NCBI RefSeq assembly: GCF_002386345.1
Contig: NZ_CP023507.1
Coordinates: forward strand, 1-64,000
Length of the DNA stretch: 64,000 nt
Reading direction: 5' to 3'
Origin: Streptococcus oralis
Lineage (GTDB): Bacteria; Bacillota; Bacilli; Lactobacillales; Streptococcaceae
Position 1 is the first letter of the stretch. Each line of letters starts with the position of its first letter. Below, piece by piece: positions 29,652 to 39,858 of this stretch. The notes under the pieces were generated by a model. That model ran no database searches. It was not told where the DNA came from and worked only from the letters and a program-made list of their open reading frames with translations. Both the position numbers and the translations under genes were made by a program.

Positions 29652-32600
29652 ATGTCAAGTAAGTTTGAAATTTTAATGAATCAACTAGGAATCTCTGATC
29701 AATTGAGACGGGATCCTGCTCTTGTTGATGCAAAAATTGAGCGTGTTGTGGTTCATAAAATTAGTAAGATTTGGGAATTTCATTTTGTATTTTCTAATAT
29801 TTTACCGATTGAAATCTTTTTAGAGTTAAAGAATGGGCTTAGTGAAGAATTTTCTAAAACAGGCAATCGAGCTGTTTTCGAAATCAAGGTTCTCTCTCAA
29901 GAATTTTCAAATGAACTCTTGCAGGCCTACTATAGAGAGGCTTTTTCTGAAGGTCCATGTGCAAGTCAGGGGTTTAAATCTCTTTACCAGAATTTAAACG
30001 TTCGTTCGGAAGGAAATCAACTCATTATTGAAGGTTCAGAGGCGATTGATAAGGAGCACTTTAAGAAGAATCATCTTCCTAATTTGGCAAAGCAACTCGA
30101 AAAGTTTGGTTTTCCAGCTTTTGTATGCCAAATAGAAAAGAACGATGCTCTTACACAAGAGCAGGAGGAAGCCTTCCATACGGAGAATGAACAGATTGTG
30201 CAAGCTGCCAATGAGGAAGCGCTCCGGGCTATGGAGCAACTGGAACAAATGGCTCCTCCTCCAGTAGAAGAGAAGCCAGCCTTTGATTTTCAGGCTAAAA
30301 AGGCTGCGGCCAAGCCTAAACTAGATAAGGCTGAAGTTACCCAGATGATCGACGTGACGACTGAGGAAAATCGCCTGGTCTTTGAAGGGGTCGTTTTTGA
30401 TGTGGAGCATAAGGTGACCAGAACTGGTCGTGTTTTGATCAACTTTAAAATGACAGACTACACTTCAAGTTTTTCAATGCAAAAATGGGTTAAGAATGAA
30501 GAAGAGGCTCAGAAGTTTGACATCATTAAGAAGAATTCTTGGCTTCGAGTTCGTGGGAATGTGGAGATGAATAACTTCACACGTGATTTGACCATGAACG
30601 TCCAGGATGTGCAGGAAGTGGTTCACTATGAGCGGAAGGATTTGATGCCAGAAGGTGAGCGTCGGGTTGAGTTTCATGCTCATACAAATATGTCGACCAT
30701 GGATGCTTTACCAGAGGTTGAAGAAATCGTTGCGATAGCTGCTAAGTGGGGACACAAGGCGGTTGCCATCACGGACCATGGGAATGTCCAGTCCTTCCCA
30801 CATGGCTACAAGGCAGCTAAGAAAGCTGGAATTCAGCTGATCTATGGAATGGAAGCCAATATCGTGGAGGACCGTGTCCCTATCGTTTACAACGAAGTGG
30901 AGATGGGCTTGTCAGAAGCGACCTATGTGGTCTTTGACGTGGAAACGACGGGACTTTCAGCTATCTATAATGATTTGATTCAGGTTGCGGCCTCTAAGAT
31001 GTACAAGGGGAATGTTATTGCCGAATTTGATGAATTTATCAATCCCGGGCATCCATTATCAGCCTTTACTACTGAGTTGACAGGAATTACAGATGATCAT
31101 GTCAAAAATGCTAAACCACTGGAACAAGTTTTGCAAGAATTCCAAGAATTTTGCAAGGATACAGTCTTAGTTGCTCACAATGCTACCTTTGACGTTGGCT
31201 TTATGAATGCCAACTATGAGCGTCATGGTCTGCCTAAGATTAGCCAGCCAGTTATCGATACGCTGGAGTTTGCTAGAAATCTCTATCCTGAGTATAAACG
31301 TCATGGTTTGGGGCCTTTGACTAAGCGTTTTGGTGTAGCACTTGAACACCACCACATGGCCAACTACGATGCGGAAGCTACTGGTCGTTTGCTTTTCATC
31401 TTTATCAAAGAGGTAGCAGAAAAACATGGTGTGACCGATCTAGCTAGACTAAACATTGATTTGATTAGTCCAGACTCTTATAAAAAAGCTCGGATTAAGC
31501 ATGCGACTATCTATGTCAAGAATCAAGTTGGTTTAAAAAATATTTTTAAGCTGGTTTCTTTGTCCAATACCAAGTACTTTGAAGGAGTACCACGAATTCC
31601 GAGAACGGTTCTAGATGCCCATCGGGAGGGCTTGATTTTGGGGTCGGCTTGCTCGGAAGGTGAAGTTTTCGATGCGGTCGTTTCCCAAGGTGTGGATGCG
31701 GCGGTTGAGGTGGCCAAGTATTATGACTTTATTGAGGTCATGCCACCAGCTATCTATGCTCCCTTGATTGCCAAGGAGCAGGTTAAGGATATGGAGGAAC
31801 TCCAGACTATTATCAAGAGTTTGATAGAGGTTGGGGATCGTCTTGGCAAGCCTGTTCTAGCTACGGGAAATGTCCACTATATCGAACCGGAAGAAGAGAT
31901 TTACCGTGAAATTATCGTACGTAGTTTGGGGCAAGGAGCTATGATTAACCGAACCATCGGTCATGGTGAACATGCCCAACCAGCTCCTCTTCCGAAAGCT
32001 CATTTTCGAACGACTAATGAGATGTTGGATGAATTTGCCTTCTTGGGCGAAGATCTAGCACGCAAATTGGTTATTGAAAATACCAGTGCCTTGGCAGAAA
32101 TTTTTGAGCCTGTTGAGGTTGTTAAAGGTGACTTGTATACACCTTTCATCGACAAGGCTGAAGAAACGGTCGCTGAGTTGACCTATAAGAAAGCTTTTGA
32201 GATTTATGGAAATCCGCTGCCAGATATTGTTGATTTGCGGATTGAAAAAGAATTAACTTCCATTCTGGGGAATGGATTTGCCGTGATTTATCTGGCATCG
32301 CAGATGCTGGTGCAACGTTCCAATGAACGGGGCTACTTGGTTGGCTCTCGTGGGTCTGTTGGGTCCAGTTTTGTTGCGACCATGATTGGGATTACGGAGG
32401 TCAATCCTCTCTCTCCTCATTATGTTTGTGGTCAGTGTCAGTATAGTGAGTTTATCACGGATGGTTCTTACGGTTCAGGGTTTGATATGCCCAATAAGGA
32501 TTGTCCAAACTGTGGTCATAAACTTAGCAAAAATGGGCAGGATATTCCCTTTGAGACCTTCCTCGGTTTTGATGGGGACAAGGTTCCCGATATTGACTTG

Positions 32601-34043
32601 AACTTCTCGGGAGAAGACCAGCCTAGCGCCCACTTGGATGTACGTGATATCTTTGGTGAGGAATATGCCTTCCGTGCAGGCACGGTTGGTACGGTGGCTG
32701 CCAAGACTGCCTATGGCTTTGTCAAGGGCTACGAGAGAGACTACGGGAAGTTTTATCGTGATGCAGAGGTGGAACGCCTCGCTCAGGGTGCGGCTGGTGT
32801 CAAGCGGACAACAGGACAACACCCGGGAGGAATCGTTGTTATTCCTAACTACATGGATGTCTACGACTTTACGCCTGTCCAGTATCCAGCAGATGATGTG
32901 ACGGCTGAATGGCAGACGACTCACTTTAACTTCCATGATATCGATGAGAATGTCCTCAAACTCGATGTACTGGGGCATGATGATCCGACCATGATTCGAA
33001 AATTGCAGGACTTGTCTGGGATTGACCCTAATGAAATTCCTATGGATGATGAAGGTGTCATGGCCCTCTTTTCAGGGACGGATGTACTTGGGGTGACGCC
33101 GGAGCAAATCGGAACGCCGACGGGCATGCTGGGAATCCCAGAGTTTGGAACCAACTTTGTACGTGGGATGGTAGACGAGACGCATCCGACGACTTTTGCG
33201 GAATTGCTTCAGCTCTCAGGTCTGTCCCACGGTACCGATGTGTGGTTGGGAAATGCCCAGGATTTGATCAAGCAAGGGATTGCGGACCTATCAACCGTTA
33301 TCGGTTGTCGGGACGACATCATGGTTTACCTCATGCATGCGGGTCTCGAACCTAAGATGGCCTTTACCATCATGGAACGGGTGCGTAAGGGTTTGTGGCT
33401 GAAGATTTCCGAAGAGGAGCGAAATGGCTACATCGAGGCTATGAAGGCTAATAAGGTACCAGAGTGGTATATCGAATCCTGTGGGAAAATCAAATATATG
33501 TTCCCCAAAGCCCACGCGGCAGCCTACGTTATGATGGCCTTGCGTGTAGCCTACTTCAAGGTTCACCATCCCATTTATTATTACTGTGCTTACTTCTCCA
33601 TCCGTGCTAAGGCTTTTGATATCAAAACCATGGGAGCAGGCTTGGATGCCATCAAGCGTAGAATGGAAGAAATCGCTGAAAAACGGAAGAATAATGAAGC
33701 CTCTAATGTGGAGATTGACCTCTATACAACTCTTGAGATTGTCAATGAAATGTGGGAACGTGGCTTTAAGTTTGGCAAGTTAGACCTCTATCGTAGTGAT
33801 GCGACTGAATTCATCATTGATGGAGACACTCTTATCCCACCATTTGTAGCAATGGATGGTCTGGGAGAGAACGTTGCTAAGCAGTTGGTGCGTGCGCGTG
33901 AAGAGGGTGAGTTCCTCTCTAAGACAGAACTGCGCAAGCGTGGTGGACTGTCATCAACCTTGGTTGAAAAGATGGATGAAATGGGGATTCTCGGCAATAT
34001 GCCAGAGGATAACCAGTTGAGTTTGTTTGATGATTTGTTTTAA
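29652..34043 (+). CDS. polC: DNA polymerase III PolC (Gram-positive replicative polymerase)
   Basis: 1463 residues, full length. Domains in order: N-terminal part, OB fold (about 240-330), PHP domain ([12 protein letters not shown] from residue 340) interrupted by the proofreading exonuclease (DVETTG with Asp429/Glu431), then the polymerase core with the acidic triad around [10 protein letters not shown] (Asp980, Asp982), a zinc-binding segment (CGQCQYSEF and CPNCGHK), and a C-terminal part ending [10 protein letters not shown], a clamp-binding motif. Synthesises the chromosome with the beta clamp. GTGAGGA ribosome binding site. It lies directly after an rRNA operon, and the accessory region starts behind it. 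Confidence 0.97.
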   Translation: MSSKFEILMNQLGISDQLRRDPALVDAKIERVVVHKISKIWEFHFVFSNILPIEIFLELKNGLSEEFSKTGNRAVFEIKVLSQEFSNELLQAYYREAFSEGPCASQGFKSLYQNLNVRSEGNQLIIEGSEAIDKEHFKKNHLPNLAKQLEKFGFPAFVCQIEKNDALTQEQEEAFHTENEQIVQAANEEALRAMEQLEQMAPPPVEEKPAFDFQAKKAAAKPKLDKAEVTQMIDVTTEENRLVFEGVVFDVEHKVTRTGRVLINFKMTDYTSSFSMQKWVKNEEEAQKFDIIKKNSWLRVRGNVEMNNFTRDLTMNVQDVQEVVHYERKDLMPEGERRVEFHAHTNMSTMDALPEVEEIVAIAAKWGHKAVAITDHGNVQSFPHGYKAAKKAGIQLIYGMEANIVEDRVPIVYNEVEMGLSEATYVVFDVETTGLSAIYNDLIQVAASKMYKGNVIAEFDEFINPGHPLSAFTTELTGITDDHVKNAKPLEQVLQEFQEFCKDTVLVAHNATFDVGFMNANYERHGLPKISQPVIDTLEFARNLYPEYKRHGLGPLTKRFGVALEHHHMANYDAEATGRLLFIFIKEVAEKHGVTDLARLNIDLISPDSYKKARIKHATIYVKNQVGLKNIFKLVSLSNTKYFEGVPRIPRTVLDAHREGLILGSACSEGEVFDAVVSQGVDAAVEVAKYYDFIEVMPPAIYAPLIAKEQVKDMEELQTIIKSLIEVGDRLGKPVLATGNVHYIEPEEEIYREIIVRSLGQGAMINRTIGHGEHAQPAPLPKAHFRTTNEMLDEFAFLGEDLARKLVIENTSALAEIFEPVEVVKGDLYTPFIDKAEETVAELTYKKAFEIYGNPLPDIVDLRIEKELTSILGNGFAVIYLASQMLVQRSNERGYLVGSRGSVGSSFVATMIGITEVNPLSPHYVCGQCQYSEFITDGSYGSGFDMPNKDCPNCGHKLSKNGQDIPFETFLGFDGDKVPDIDLNFSGEDQPSAHLDVRDIFGEEYAFRAGTVGTVAAKTAYGFVKGYERDYGKFYRDAEVERLAQGAAGVKRTTGQHPGGIVVIPNYMDVYDFTPVQYPADDVTAEWQTTHFNFHDIDENVLKLDVLGHDDPTMIRKLQDLSGIDPNEIPMDDEGVMALFSGTDVLGVTPEQIGTPTGMLGIPEFGTNFVRGMVDETHPTTFAELLQLSGLSHGTDVWLGNAQDLIKQGIADLSTVIGCRDDIMVYLMHAGLEPKMAFTIMERVRKGLWLKISEEERNGYIEAMKANKVPEWYIESCGKIKYMFPKAHAAAYVMMALRVAYFKVHHPIYYYCAYFSIRAKAFDIKTMGAGLDAIKRRMEEIAEKRKNNEASNVEIDLYTTLEIVNEMWERGFKFGKLDLYRSDATEFIIDGDTLIPPFVAMDGLGENVAKQLVRAREEGEFLSKTELRKRGGLSSTLVEKMDEMGILGNMPEDNQLSLFDDLF

Positions 34044-34204
34044 ATAAAATTAGAAAAATAGCAATGCTTTTAAAAAGTTAAAGCTGGTAAGATTAACTAT
34101 CTTGATTGAGGGGGCTTGAAAATGATGGGAATTGAGGACTTTGGAGTGTGTGATAGAATCAGAATTTGTTAACTAGCTTGATGACTTTAGGAATATTGAT
34201 ATAT

Positions 34205-34234
34205 TTGTAGTGGTTGTTTTCTAAAGGCTATTAT
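34205..34234 (+). promoter_or_regulatory. Possible promoter of the ABC-3C operon
   Basis: TTGTAG (34205-34210), 18 bases, TATTAT (34229-34234). The 244-base gap after polC (34044-34287) is AT-rich and holds no gene I can support and no clear polC terminator. Confidence 0.4.
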
Positions 34235-34287
34235 TTTAAAAGTGGAGTAAGATACAAGAGAAATTAATAGAGTTGAAGGATAAAGTA

Positions 34288-35562
34288 ATGAATTATGATA
34301 GGCGAAATGCCACTTCAAGTTGGAGTGGGTATAACCATCAAGGAAAAGTTGGGATATTTTTGGCACTAACTGAACTTAGAAAACTTGTAGAAAAAGAGGA
34401 AGACTATAGCTCATATGAATTAATCCTTGAAAAAAATGGCGGTGAAGATGTTGAGATTTTTCAAGCTCAAACAGTAGTATCAAGACATCAAGTAAAAGCC
34501 AAAAAAGCTGGAAAGTATCCGAATGATTATGCTAATGTTAGAACAATAAATTCTAGACTTCATCCTACAGGATATCAAACCTCGGGTACGAACAGAAATA
34601 ATAGATTTTTACATGTAATTTGTGAAGTTCGAGGCTGGGATATGGATAAGCAAACATTTCAGCAAACATATAAAAGAGCAGCTTATGTCCCTAATCAGAG
34701 TCAAGTTCAACTATATACCTATCCTGATGGTAAAAAATATTGTGATTTAGTAGTAGAGAATCAATCGCCTATTGATAATTTTTGCAAAAATGAAATTAAG
34801 GAGATTTTGAAATTTTCTAAAAGTTCTTTAGTAGATGATATTGAACATATAGAGGAGACACTGTCTGAGATTAAAGATTTAATTTCTAGACAGATTGTGC
34901 AATCACATAGTAATGGGAATGGTGCCTATTCGGTAATATCTTTTCAAGAGATTTTCAACATTATTACTTCGCAAGCGAAGCGCCAGAGACAATCTATTAG
35001 GAGAGCAAAGTTAAGTCTTGAAGTGTATTGGAATAACATTGTTGAAGATGATGTTGATACGACTGTTATAAATCAGATATTAAATTTACCTGATGACAAA
35101 TTTGAACAATTGCTGATTGACTTGCATCCAGATGGCGATATTTCTGGTTCAAAAAGGCTGAACGATATTGGTAGATTAATTGATGAAATTAGCATTGAAT
35201 ATATTTTATATAATTTTCTTAAAACTTGTAAACAAGAAAGGCTTTCGTTAGACAGTTTACGGTATAATTTAAATCATGAGTCGCTCAGACTTAGCATGAT
35301 TCATGCTCCTAAGGGCACAGAGAGTAGAGTTCGAGATAAAATTATGACTAATGAAAGCTTTATAAGAGCTAGCTTTGATACTGACTATTTGATTAATCTG
35401 TGTATCAATGGACAAAAGTTTTTTGAAGAGAAGCCAATTCATGAAGATGGAAAAGAAAAGTTGCTTGCAGAAGCCCTTGGAGAGGAAAAAAATAGAATAT
35501 TTTCAAATAATTTAGAATATATTGATTATGTGAATACTGTTGAAAAATTGAAAGAGGATTGA
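34288..35562 (+). CDS. ABC-3C/Lamassu-type effector with restriction-fold nuclease domain
   Basis: 424 residues. The N-terminal part looks like a Cap4/DUF4297-type endonuclease: SGYNHQGKVG (13-22), Glu48, Glu53-Asp54 in GGEDVEIF, and QVK at 68-70 (HQVKAK), which together give the E...D...QxK layout of PD-(D/E)xK nucleases. A hydrophilic C-terminal part (about 195-424) with LPDDKFEQLLIDLHPDGD would be the interaction domain. ATG at 34288 has GAAGGA before it; an upstream TTG start at 34273 is unlikely. Followed after 1 base by the middle gene. In ABC-3C/Lamassu systems the effector is held in check by the ATPase complex and cuts DNA when triggered. The family match is by motif and gene order, not by search. 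Confidence 0.75.
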   Translation: MNYDRRNATSSWSGYNHQGKVGIFLALTELRKLVEKEEDYSSYELILEKNGGEDVEIFQAQTVVSRHQVKAKKAGKYPNDYANVRTINSRLHPTGYQTSGTNRNNRFLHVICEVRGWDMDKQTFQQTYKRAAYVPNQSQVQLYTYPDGKKYCDLVVENQSPIDNFCKNEIKEILKFSKSSLVDDIEHIEETLSEIKDLISRQIVQSHSNGNGAYSVISFQEIFNIITSQAKRQRQSIRRAKLSLEVYWNNIVEDDVDTTVINQILNLPDDKFEQLLIDLHPDGDISGSKRLNDIGRLIDEISIEYILYNFLKTCKQERLSLDSLRYNLNHESLRLSMIHAPKGTESRVRDKIMTNESFIRASFDTDYLINLCINGQKFFEEKPIHEDGKEKLLAEALGEEKNRIFSNNLEYIDYVNTVEKLKED

Positions 35563-35563
35563 A

Positions 35564-36277
35564 ATGAATAGTTTTTTGCAACAAATCTTAGGACAACATA
35601 ATTTTCATAAATGTGATGAACATTTAGAATTGTGGGGAGGGGACGGAAATGAATTTTTCCTTATTCAAGAATATAATAGGGAGGATTTTAAATCTAGCAG
35701 CGAAGGAGGGGTAGATTTTTTTACTTGTGAGCAAACAAATAAGTTGATATCTTGCTTTGAAGAACTTAATGATGAAAAAATTAAGAAAAATACCTCTTTA
35801 TTTGTAACTATTAAAGTTGATGAACTGAAGCAATCATATGAAAGTCTTAGAAATATGATTATGAAAGTTGAGGAAGATGAATATTATTTTAGAAAATATG
35901 TCATCTTATATACCGAGGAAGGATTGAGTAGACTGAACTCGAATATTGAAGATTTACTAAATTATATTCAGTCTACATCTCCTGAGGGTGAGTCTTTATT
36001 TGATAAATTTGAGAGTGATATGTTTTTTGATACTGCTTACTTCATTGCTATACAACTAATTATTAAATTACCATTTGCTTCTCATCCTCATTCTGATAAT
36101 CATTTTGAAATAGTTGAAAATAAAATCCAATCACGAATTGAAATGGAAGGTTTAAATGATCATAAAAAGCAGGTAGATGATATTTTAGAAATTTTTAATG
36201 GAGTTGATATTAGGAAACAACTTGAAAATGAAGCTAGTTTTTTGCTGGATAGTTTAAATCAAATTTTAGGAGACTGA
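35564..36277 (+). CDS. ABC-3C/Lamassu-type middle component (unrecognised fold)
   Basis: 237 residues, acidic, soluble, no motif I can name. Helical C-terminal half (NHFEIVENKIQSRIE, then IRKQLENEASFLLDSL). It starts 1 base after the effector stop with a GAGGATTG ribosome binding site, and the ATPase starts 4 bases after its stop. Its size and place between a nuclease and a Rad50-like ATPase match the small middle subunit (LmuC or MC) of these systems, which bridges the other two. Very AT-rich codon use. The role is inferred from context only. Confidence 0.65.
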   Translation: MNSFLQQILGQHNFHKCDEHLELWGGDGNEFFLIQEYNREDFKSSSEGGVDFFTCEQTNKLISCFEELNDEKIKKNTSLFVTIKVDELKQSYESLRNMIMKVEEDEYYFRKYVILYTEEGLSRLNSNIEDLLNYIQSTSPEGESLFDKFESDMFFDTAYFIAIQLIIKLPFASHPHSDNHFEIVENKIQSRIEMEGLNDHKKQVDDILEIFNGVDIRKQLENEASFLLDSLNQILGD

Positions 36278-36281
36278 ACTT

Positions 36282-38981
36282 GTGAAGATTAGGAAAATTT
36301 TACTTTATAATTTCAAAAACTTTAGAAATGAAACAGTTATTGACTTTAGTGATGGGATAACATTTTTAGTGGGACCAAATGGTTATGGTAAAACAACGAT
36401 TTTTGATGCAATTGAGTTAGGATTGACTGGTAATCTTTCTCGCATTAATAAAGTTACTGCTGAAAATATTGTATATAATAAGCCCTTCTTTCAGAATGAG
36501 ATTGGTCAGCCGGTAATTATAAAATTGTGGCTAGAAAAAATGAATGGTGACCAACTTGTAATTGTAAGAAAATTAGTAAATAGTTTTACTGAAAGTAAAA
36601 ACATATTTGCACCTTTAAAGTCTGCTAGTCAGTTTAAGTTATTTAGACAAGTGGAAGTGAGCGAGTCAAATTTTAGATCTACAGATAATATTAAGCTTGA
36701 AGACATTACTCAAAGTTCTATTGATACATTTTTAGGTATTAATGGGAAATATGAGATAGAAAAAATTTTCAATCTATTTAATTATATTCAACAGGAAGAA
36801 ACAACTTTCTTTCTAAAGCAAACGGAATATGAAAGAGGCGATAGTTTATCTTTTTTAGTAAAAACGGATAAAATAGAGAAGAAAATAGAAAAGATTAATA
36901 CAGTAACAAACGTTATTAGAAAAAAGATTAGTGATTTCAAGGGGCAATTACAAAACTTAAAACAGCAAGAACTATCAGATGTCTCTTATCATAGATTATT
37001 TAATCATAGGGAATTTGTATTTGATCGTGAAACTCCTTTTTCTATTGCTAATCTTGACAAATTATTAACTTATCAAAATACTTTACAAAATATTATTGAT
37101 TTTAAGAAGAATTTCTCAATAGGGGAGTATAATAGAAAGACGGAAAGAGATAAAAGAAAAAAAGATATTGCTGGTGATAGGGCTATTAAACAAGCATTAT
37201 ATTTTTCAATGTTATCTCCAAATATTCTTAAATCAAATTCTCAATGGCTTTGGGAAAAGTATTCATTAGACAATCCAAAATTATTTGAATATGTGCTTTT
37301 AGAGAATTACCTACAATCATATGAGAGAGTTGTTCATGATTGCAATCGAAGAAAGCAACTAAATACCTACTTGACTAATTTATCATCGGATATTACTGAG
37401 ATGACAGAACAGTCCATTACTTATACTCAAAATGATAGATTGTCAGGTGATTTTGAATTGCTTAAAATACAAGTGGTTAAATTCCAAAGTCTGAGGAATA
37501 ATGCTAGCCAGGTAGACAAAAATTTAAGTGAACTACGACAATTAAGGAGTAACTTAGGCAATAAGTTTGACGAGTTGAGACATCGACATATTGATGAAAA
37601 CAAATGTCCATTCTGTAATTCACAGTTCCAAACATTTGAAGAATTGAAGCAAGCTTATGATAGTTATAAAAATTATCTAACTGAAATTTCGTCTCAAAGT
37701 AGTCTGCAATTGCAAGAAGCTCAATTATTGCTGAATGAACGGATCCAGCAACTGAAGCAGAAAATCATTGATGAAATAAATAGCCTTTCAATAGATGTAG
37801 ATAAAAATTTATTAGATAGATTACAAAAATTAAAAAATTCGTATCAAAGTTATTCTCAAAATGTCGAAGGTTTTAAAACTTTTATTCAGTCGTACACAAT
37901 TATGGTGCCATATGAGTTGGGAAGGTTAGAATTTAAAGACTATAACCAGCAGCACCAGTTAAACTGGCAAGAATTTCAATCTAAATTAGTAGTTGATGAT
38001 GATGTTTACAGTTTGCTAGATAATAATAGTTTGAGAAATATAAAGGAAGAACTGGAGGTCTTAAGGGAAGAATTTCCTGAACTGCAGTTTGAAACATACC
38101 AATTAGAATCAAGTTCATATTCGAAAATAAATATTGCGATGATTGATAGTCGATTGCTTGAATTAAAAAATGCTATTCACTCGGCAGTTGATAATAAATA
38201 TGCTATTAATGAGAATCTGATAGCAGACACTGAGAACATATTTCCTACATATTTTCAAAGTAAAGTGGAAGTATTAGAGGATATTCGTATTGGAGATTTA
38301 GAGAATAAGAAACTTTATCTTGATAGACAGCATAAACTAGTTCAAAATCAGCAACTTCAAGATTTATCAAGTCAGATAGAAACATTGAGAATAACTGTGG
38401 AACGATTAGAAGAAATTAATACTATATATAAAGAAGAGGTAAAACAGTTCAAAATAGATATTGTTAAAAAGCTACGTATCCCATTCTTTATATACTCAGC
38501 AAAAATGTTACAAAATTATCAACAAGGTTTGGGAATTTTTCTAACGTATAACAAAACAACAATTGATAAAGAAGAAACGACGACTGATGAGGCAACAGGT
38601 AATCAAGTAAAAACGATTAAAAAGATAACAAAGACAATTATTAGGTTCAAGTCGGATTCTAATAATGATCATGATGCAATTAATCAACTAAGCACTGGTC
38701 AGTTAGCGGTTGTTTCACTAGCATTTACTCTTTCACTGAATACGATGTTCAAACTATCTGATAATTTGAATTTCTTAATGATAGATGATCCAGTTCAAGA
38801 CATGGATGCTATGAATGTACTATCTTTTATTGAAATTTTACGTCATGGAATTATAGATAAGTATCAGATCATTTTATCAACTTATAGCGATTTAAATGCT
38901 TTGTTTATGGGTTATAAATTTGCAAATTCAAATTCGGAAGTAAATATAAAATATGAAAAGGTTAGTGACTTGCAAGTATAA
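36282..38981 (+). CDS. Rad50/SMC-like ATPase with zinc hook (ABC-3C/Lamassu LmuB-type)
   Basis: 899 residues, GTG start after AGGAGA. ATP-binding head split at the two ends: Walker A GPNGYGKTT (31-39), ABC signature LSTGQLAVVSLA (from 803), Walker B FLMIDDPVQDMD (Asp835-Asp836, from 831). Between them are two long coiled-coil arms (about 170-430 and 460-700) meeting at CPFC (Cys442, Cys445), the CxxC hook that in Rad50 binds zinc between two molecules. The hook sits almost exactly in the middle. All ATPase residues are intact. In Lamassu-type systems this subunit senses DNA ends or foreign DNA and controls the effector. Base composition is visibly more AT-rich than polC. Confidence 0.88.
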   Translation: MKIRKILLYNFKNFRNETVIDFSDGITFLVGPNGYGKTTIFDAIELGLTGNLSRINKVTAENIVYNKPFFQNEIGQPVIIKLWLEKMNGDQLVIVRKLVNSFTESKNIFAPLKSASQFKLFRQVEVSESNFRSTDNIKLEDITQSSIDTFLGINGKYEIEKIFNLFNYIQQEETTFFLKQTEYERGDSLSFLVKTDKIEKKIEKINTVTNVIRKKISDFKGQLQNLKQQELSDVSYHRLFNHREFVFDRETPFSIANLDKLLTYQNTLQNIIDFKKNFSIGEYNRKTERDKRKKDIAGDRAIKQALYFSMLSPNILKSNSQWLWEKYSLDNPKLFEYVLLENYLQSYERVVHDCNRRKQLNTYLTNLSSDITEMTEQSITYTQNDRLSGDFELLKIQVVKFQSLRNNASQVDKNLSELRQLRSNLGNKFDELRHRHIDENKCPFCNSQFQTFEELKQAYDSYKNYLTEISSQSSLQLQEAQLLLNERIQQLKQKIIDEINSLSIDVDKNLLDRLQKLKNSYQSYSQNVEGFKTFIQSYTIMVPYELGRLEFKDYNQQHQLNWQEFQSKLVVDDDVYSLLDNNSLRNIKEELEVLREEFPELQFETYQLESSSYSKINIAMIDSRLLELKNAIHSAVDNKYAINENLIADTENIFPTYFQSKVEVLEDIRIGDLENKKLYLDRQHKLVQNQQLQDLSSQIETLRITVERLEEINTIYKEEVKQFKIDIVKKLRIPFFIYSAKMLQNYQQGLGIFLTYNKTTIDKEETTTDEATGNQVKTIKKITKTIIRFKSDSNNDHDAINQLSTGQLAVVSLAFTLSLNTMFKLSDNLNFLMIDDPVQDMDAMNVLSFIEILRHGIIDKYQIILSTYSDLNALFMGYKFANSNSEVNIKYEKVSDLQV

Positions 38982-39076
38982 TATGTAAAACTCTTATTCT
39001 TTGTCTTGTTTTCTATGTGAATATTTTAGACTATCCTAATAATCAATGTTAAGAAAGCTAATGTATATCTAATAGA

Positions 39077-39122
39077 TTTACATAAGCCTTCTTTTTTGTT
39101 AAAATAATAAATAGAAAGAAGG
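39077..39122 (+). promoter_or_regulatory. Promoter and inverted-repeat operator of the toxin-antitoxin pair
   Basis: TTTACA (39077-39082), 17 bases, TAAAAT (39100-39105). Arms CCTTCTTT (39087-39094) and AAAGAAGG (39115-39122) are exact complements around the -10; the right arm covers the ribosome binding site of the antitoxin gene. Fits autorepression by the antitoxin or a sequestering hairpin. Confidence 0.6.
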
Positions 39123-39129
39123 TGGGAAT

Positions 39130-39393
39130 ATGTCAAAGACGAGCATGAGTATTCGTTTGGATAGTGAGGTTAAGGAGCAGGCCCAACAGGTTTTTAATCA
39201 TTTAGGAATGGATATGACAACAGCAATCAATATTTTCCTTCGTCAGGCAATTCAATATCAGGGTTTGCCTTTTGATGTTAGACTAGACGAGAATCGGAAG
39301 TTGCTTCAAGTATTAACGGATTTAGACCAAAATCGTAATATGAGCCAATCCTTTGAATCAGTCTCTGACTTGATGGAGGACTTGCGTGCTTAA
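39130..39393 (+). CDS. RelB/DinJ-family antitoxin
   Basis: 87 residues. N-terminal ribbon-helix-helix: SMSIRLDSEVKEQAQQVFNHLGM, then TTAINIFLRQAIQYQGLPF, the DinJ signature. The C-terminal half (about 50-87) should bind the toxin. Gene order antitoxin-toxin with an 8-base overlap, typical of type II systems. Binds its own promoter by analogy with the family. Confidence 0.88.
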   Translation: MSKTSMSIRLDSEVKEQAQQVFNHLGMDMTTAINIFLRQAIQYQGLPFDVRLDENRKLLQVLTDLDQNRNMSQSFESVSDLMEDLRA

Positions 39394-39664
39394 GATTCGT
39401 TATCATAAACAGTTTAAAAAAGATTTTAAGTTGGCTATGAAGCGTGGTTTGAGGGCAGAATTATTAGAAGAAGTTTTGAATTTTCTGGTTCAAGAAAAAG
39501 AACTTCCTGCTAGATATCGTGATCATCAATTAACGGCATCTAAGCATTTTCAAGGAGTTCGTGAGTGTCATATCCAGGCGGATTGGCTCCTGGTCTATAA
39601 AGTAGACAAGGAAGAATTGATTTTAAACTTGCTTAGGACAGGTAGTCATAGTGATTTATTTTAA
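39386..39664 (+). CDS. yafQ: YafQ-family mRNA interferase toxin
   Basis: 92 residues, RelE superfamily. Key residues of YafQ are in place: His47 (RYRDHQL), His62 and Asp66 (ECHIQADWLLVY), His88 (TGSHSDLF). Such toxins cut mRNA on the ribosome under stress. Overlaps the antitoxin by 8 bases. It follows the ABC-3C operon by about 150 bases, forming a small defence-type cluster. Confidence 0.88.
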   Translation: MLKIRYHKQFKKDFKLAMKRGLRAELLEEVLNFLVQEKELPARYRDHQLTASKHFQGVRECHIQADWLLVYKVDKEELILNLLRTGSHSDLF

Positions 39665-39684
39665 GATATTTTAAGGAGTTCAAG

Positions 39685-39837
39685 ATGAAACTTAGAATCT
39701 TTGCGGAAGATAAACCTGCTGAAAAGATTTTTGACTATCAGCTAGAGCTGGCAGATGAAACAATTATTCTATCGACAGCACTCCTTTCAGGTGCTATTGC
39801 TTTGGCAGGATTATTTTCTGCTTTGAAAGAAAAATAA
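39685..39837 (+). CDS. Small protein with one hydrophobic segment
   Basis: 50 residues, MKLRIFAEDKPAEKIFDYQL at the start, with one hydrophobic stretch (about 28-45, ILSTALLSGAIALAGLFSAL). TTAAGGAG ribosome binding site, 20 bases after the toxin gene and 21 before pepS. I do not recognise it; it looks like a real small membrane-associated gene because of its ribosome binding site and composition. Confidence 0.65.
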   Translation: MKLRIFAEDKPAEKIFDYQLELADETIILSTALLSGAIALAGLFSALKEK

Positions 39838-39858
39838 AAATAGAAAAGGGAAACACAA

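Noticed and set aside
34100..34172. A short frame starting ATGATGGGAATTGAGG between polC and the ABC-3C operon
   Set aside because: Only 16 codons and no support beyond a weak purine stretch.
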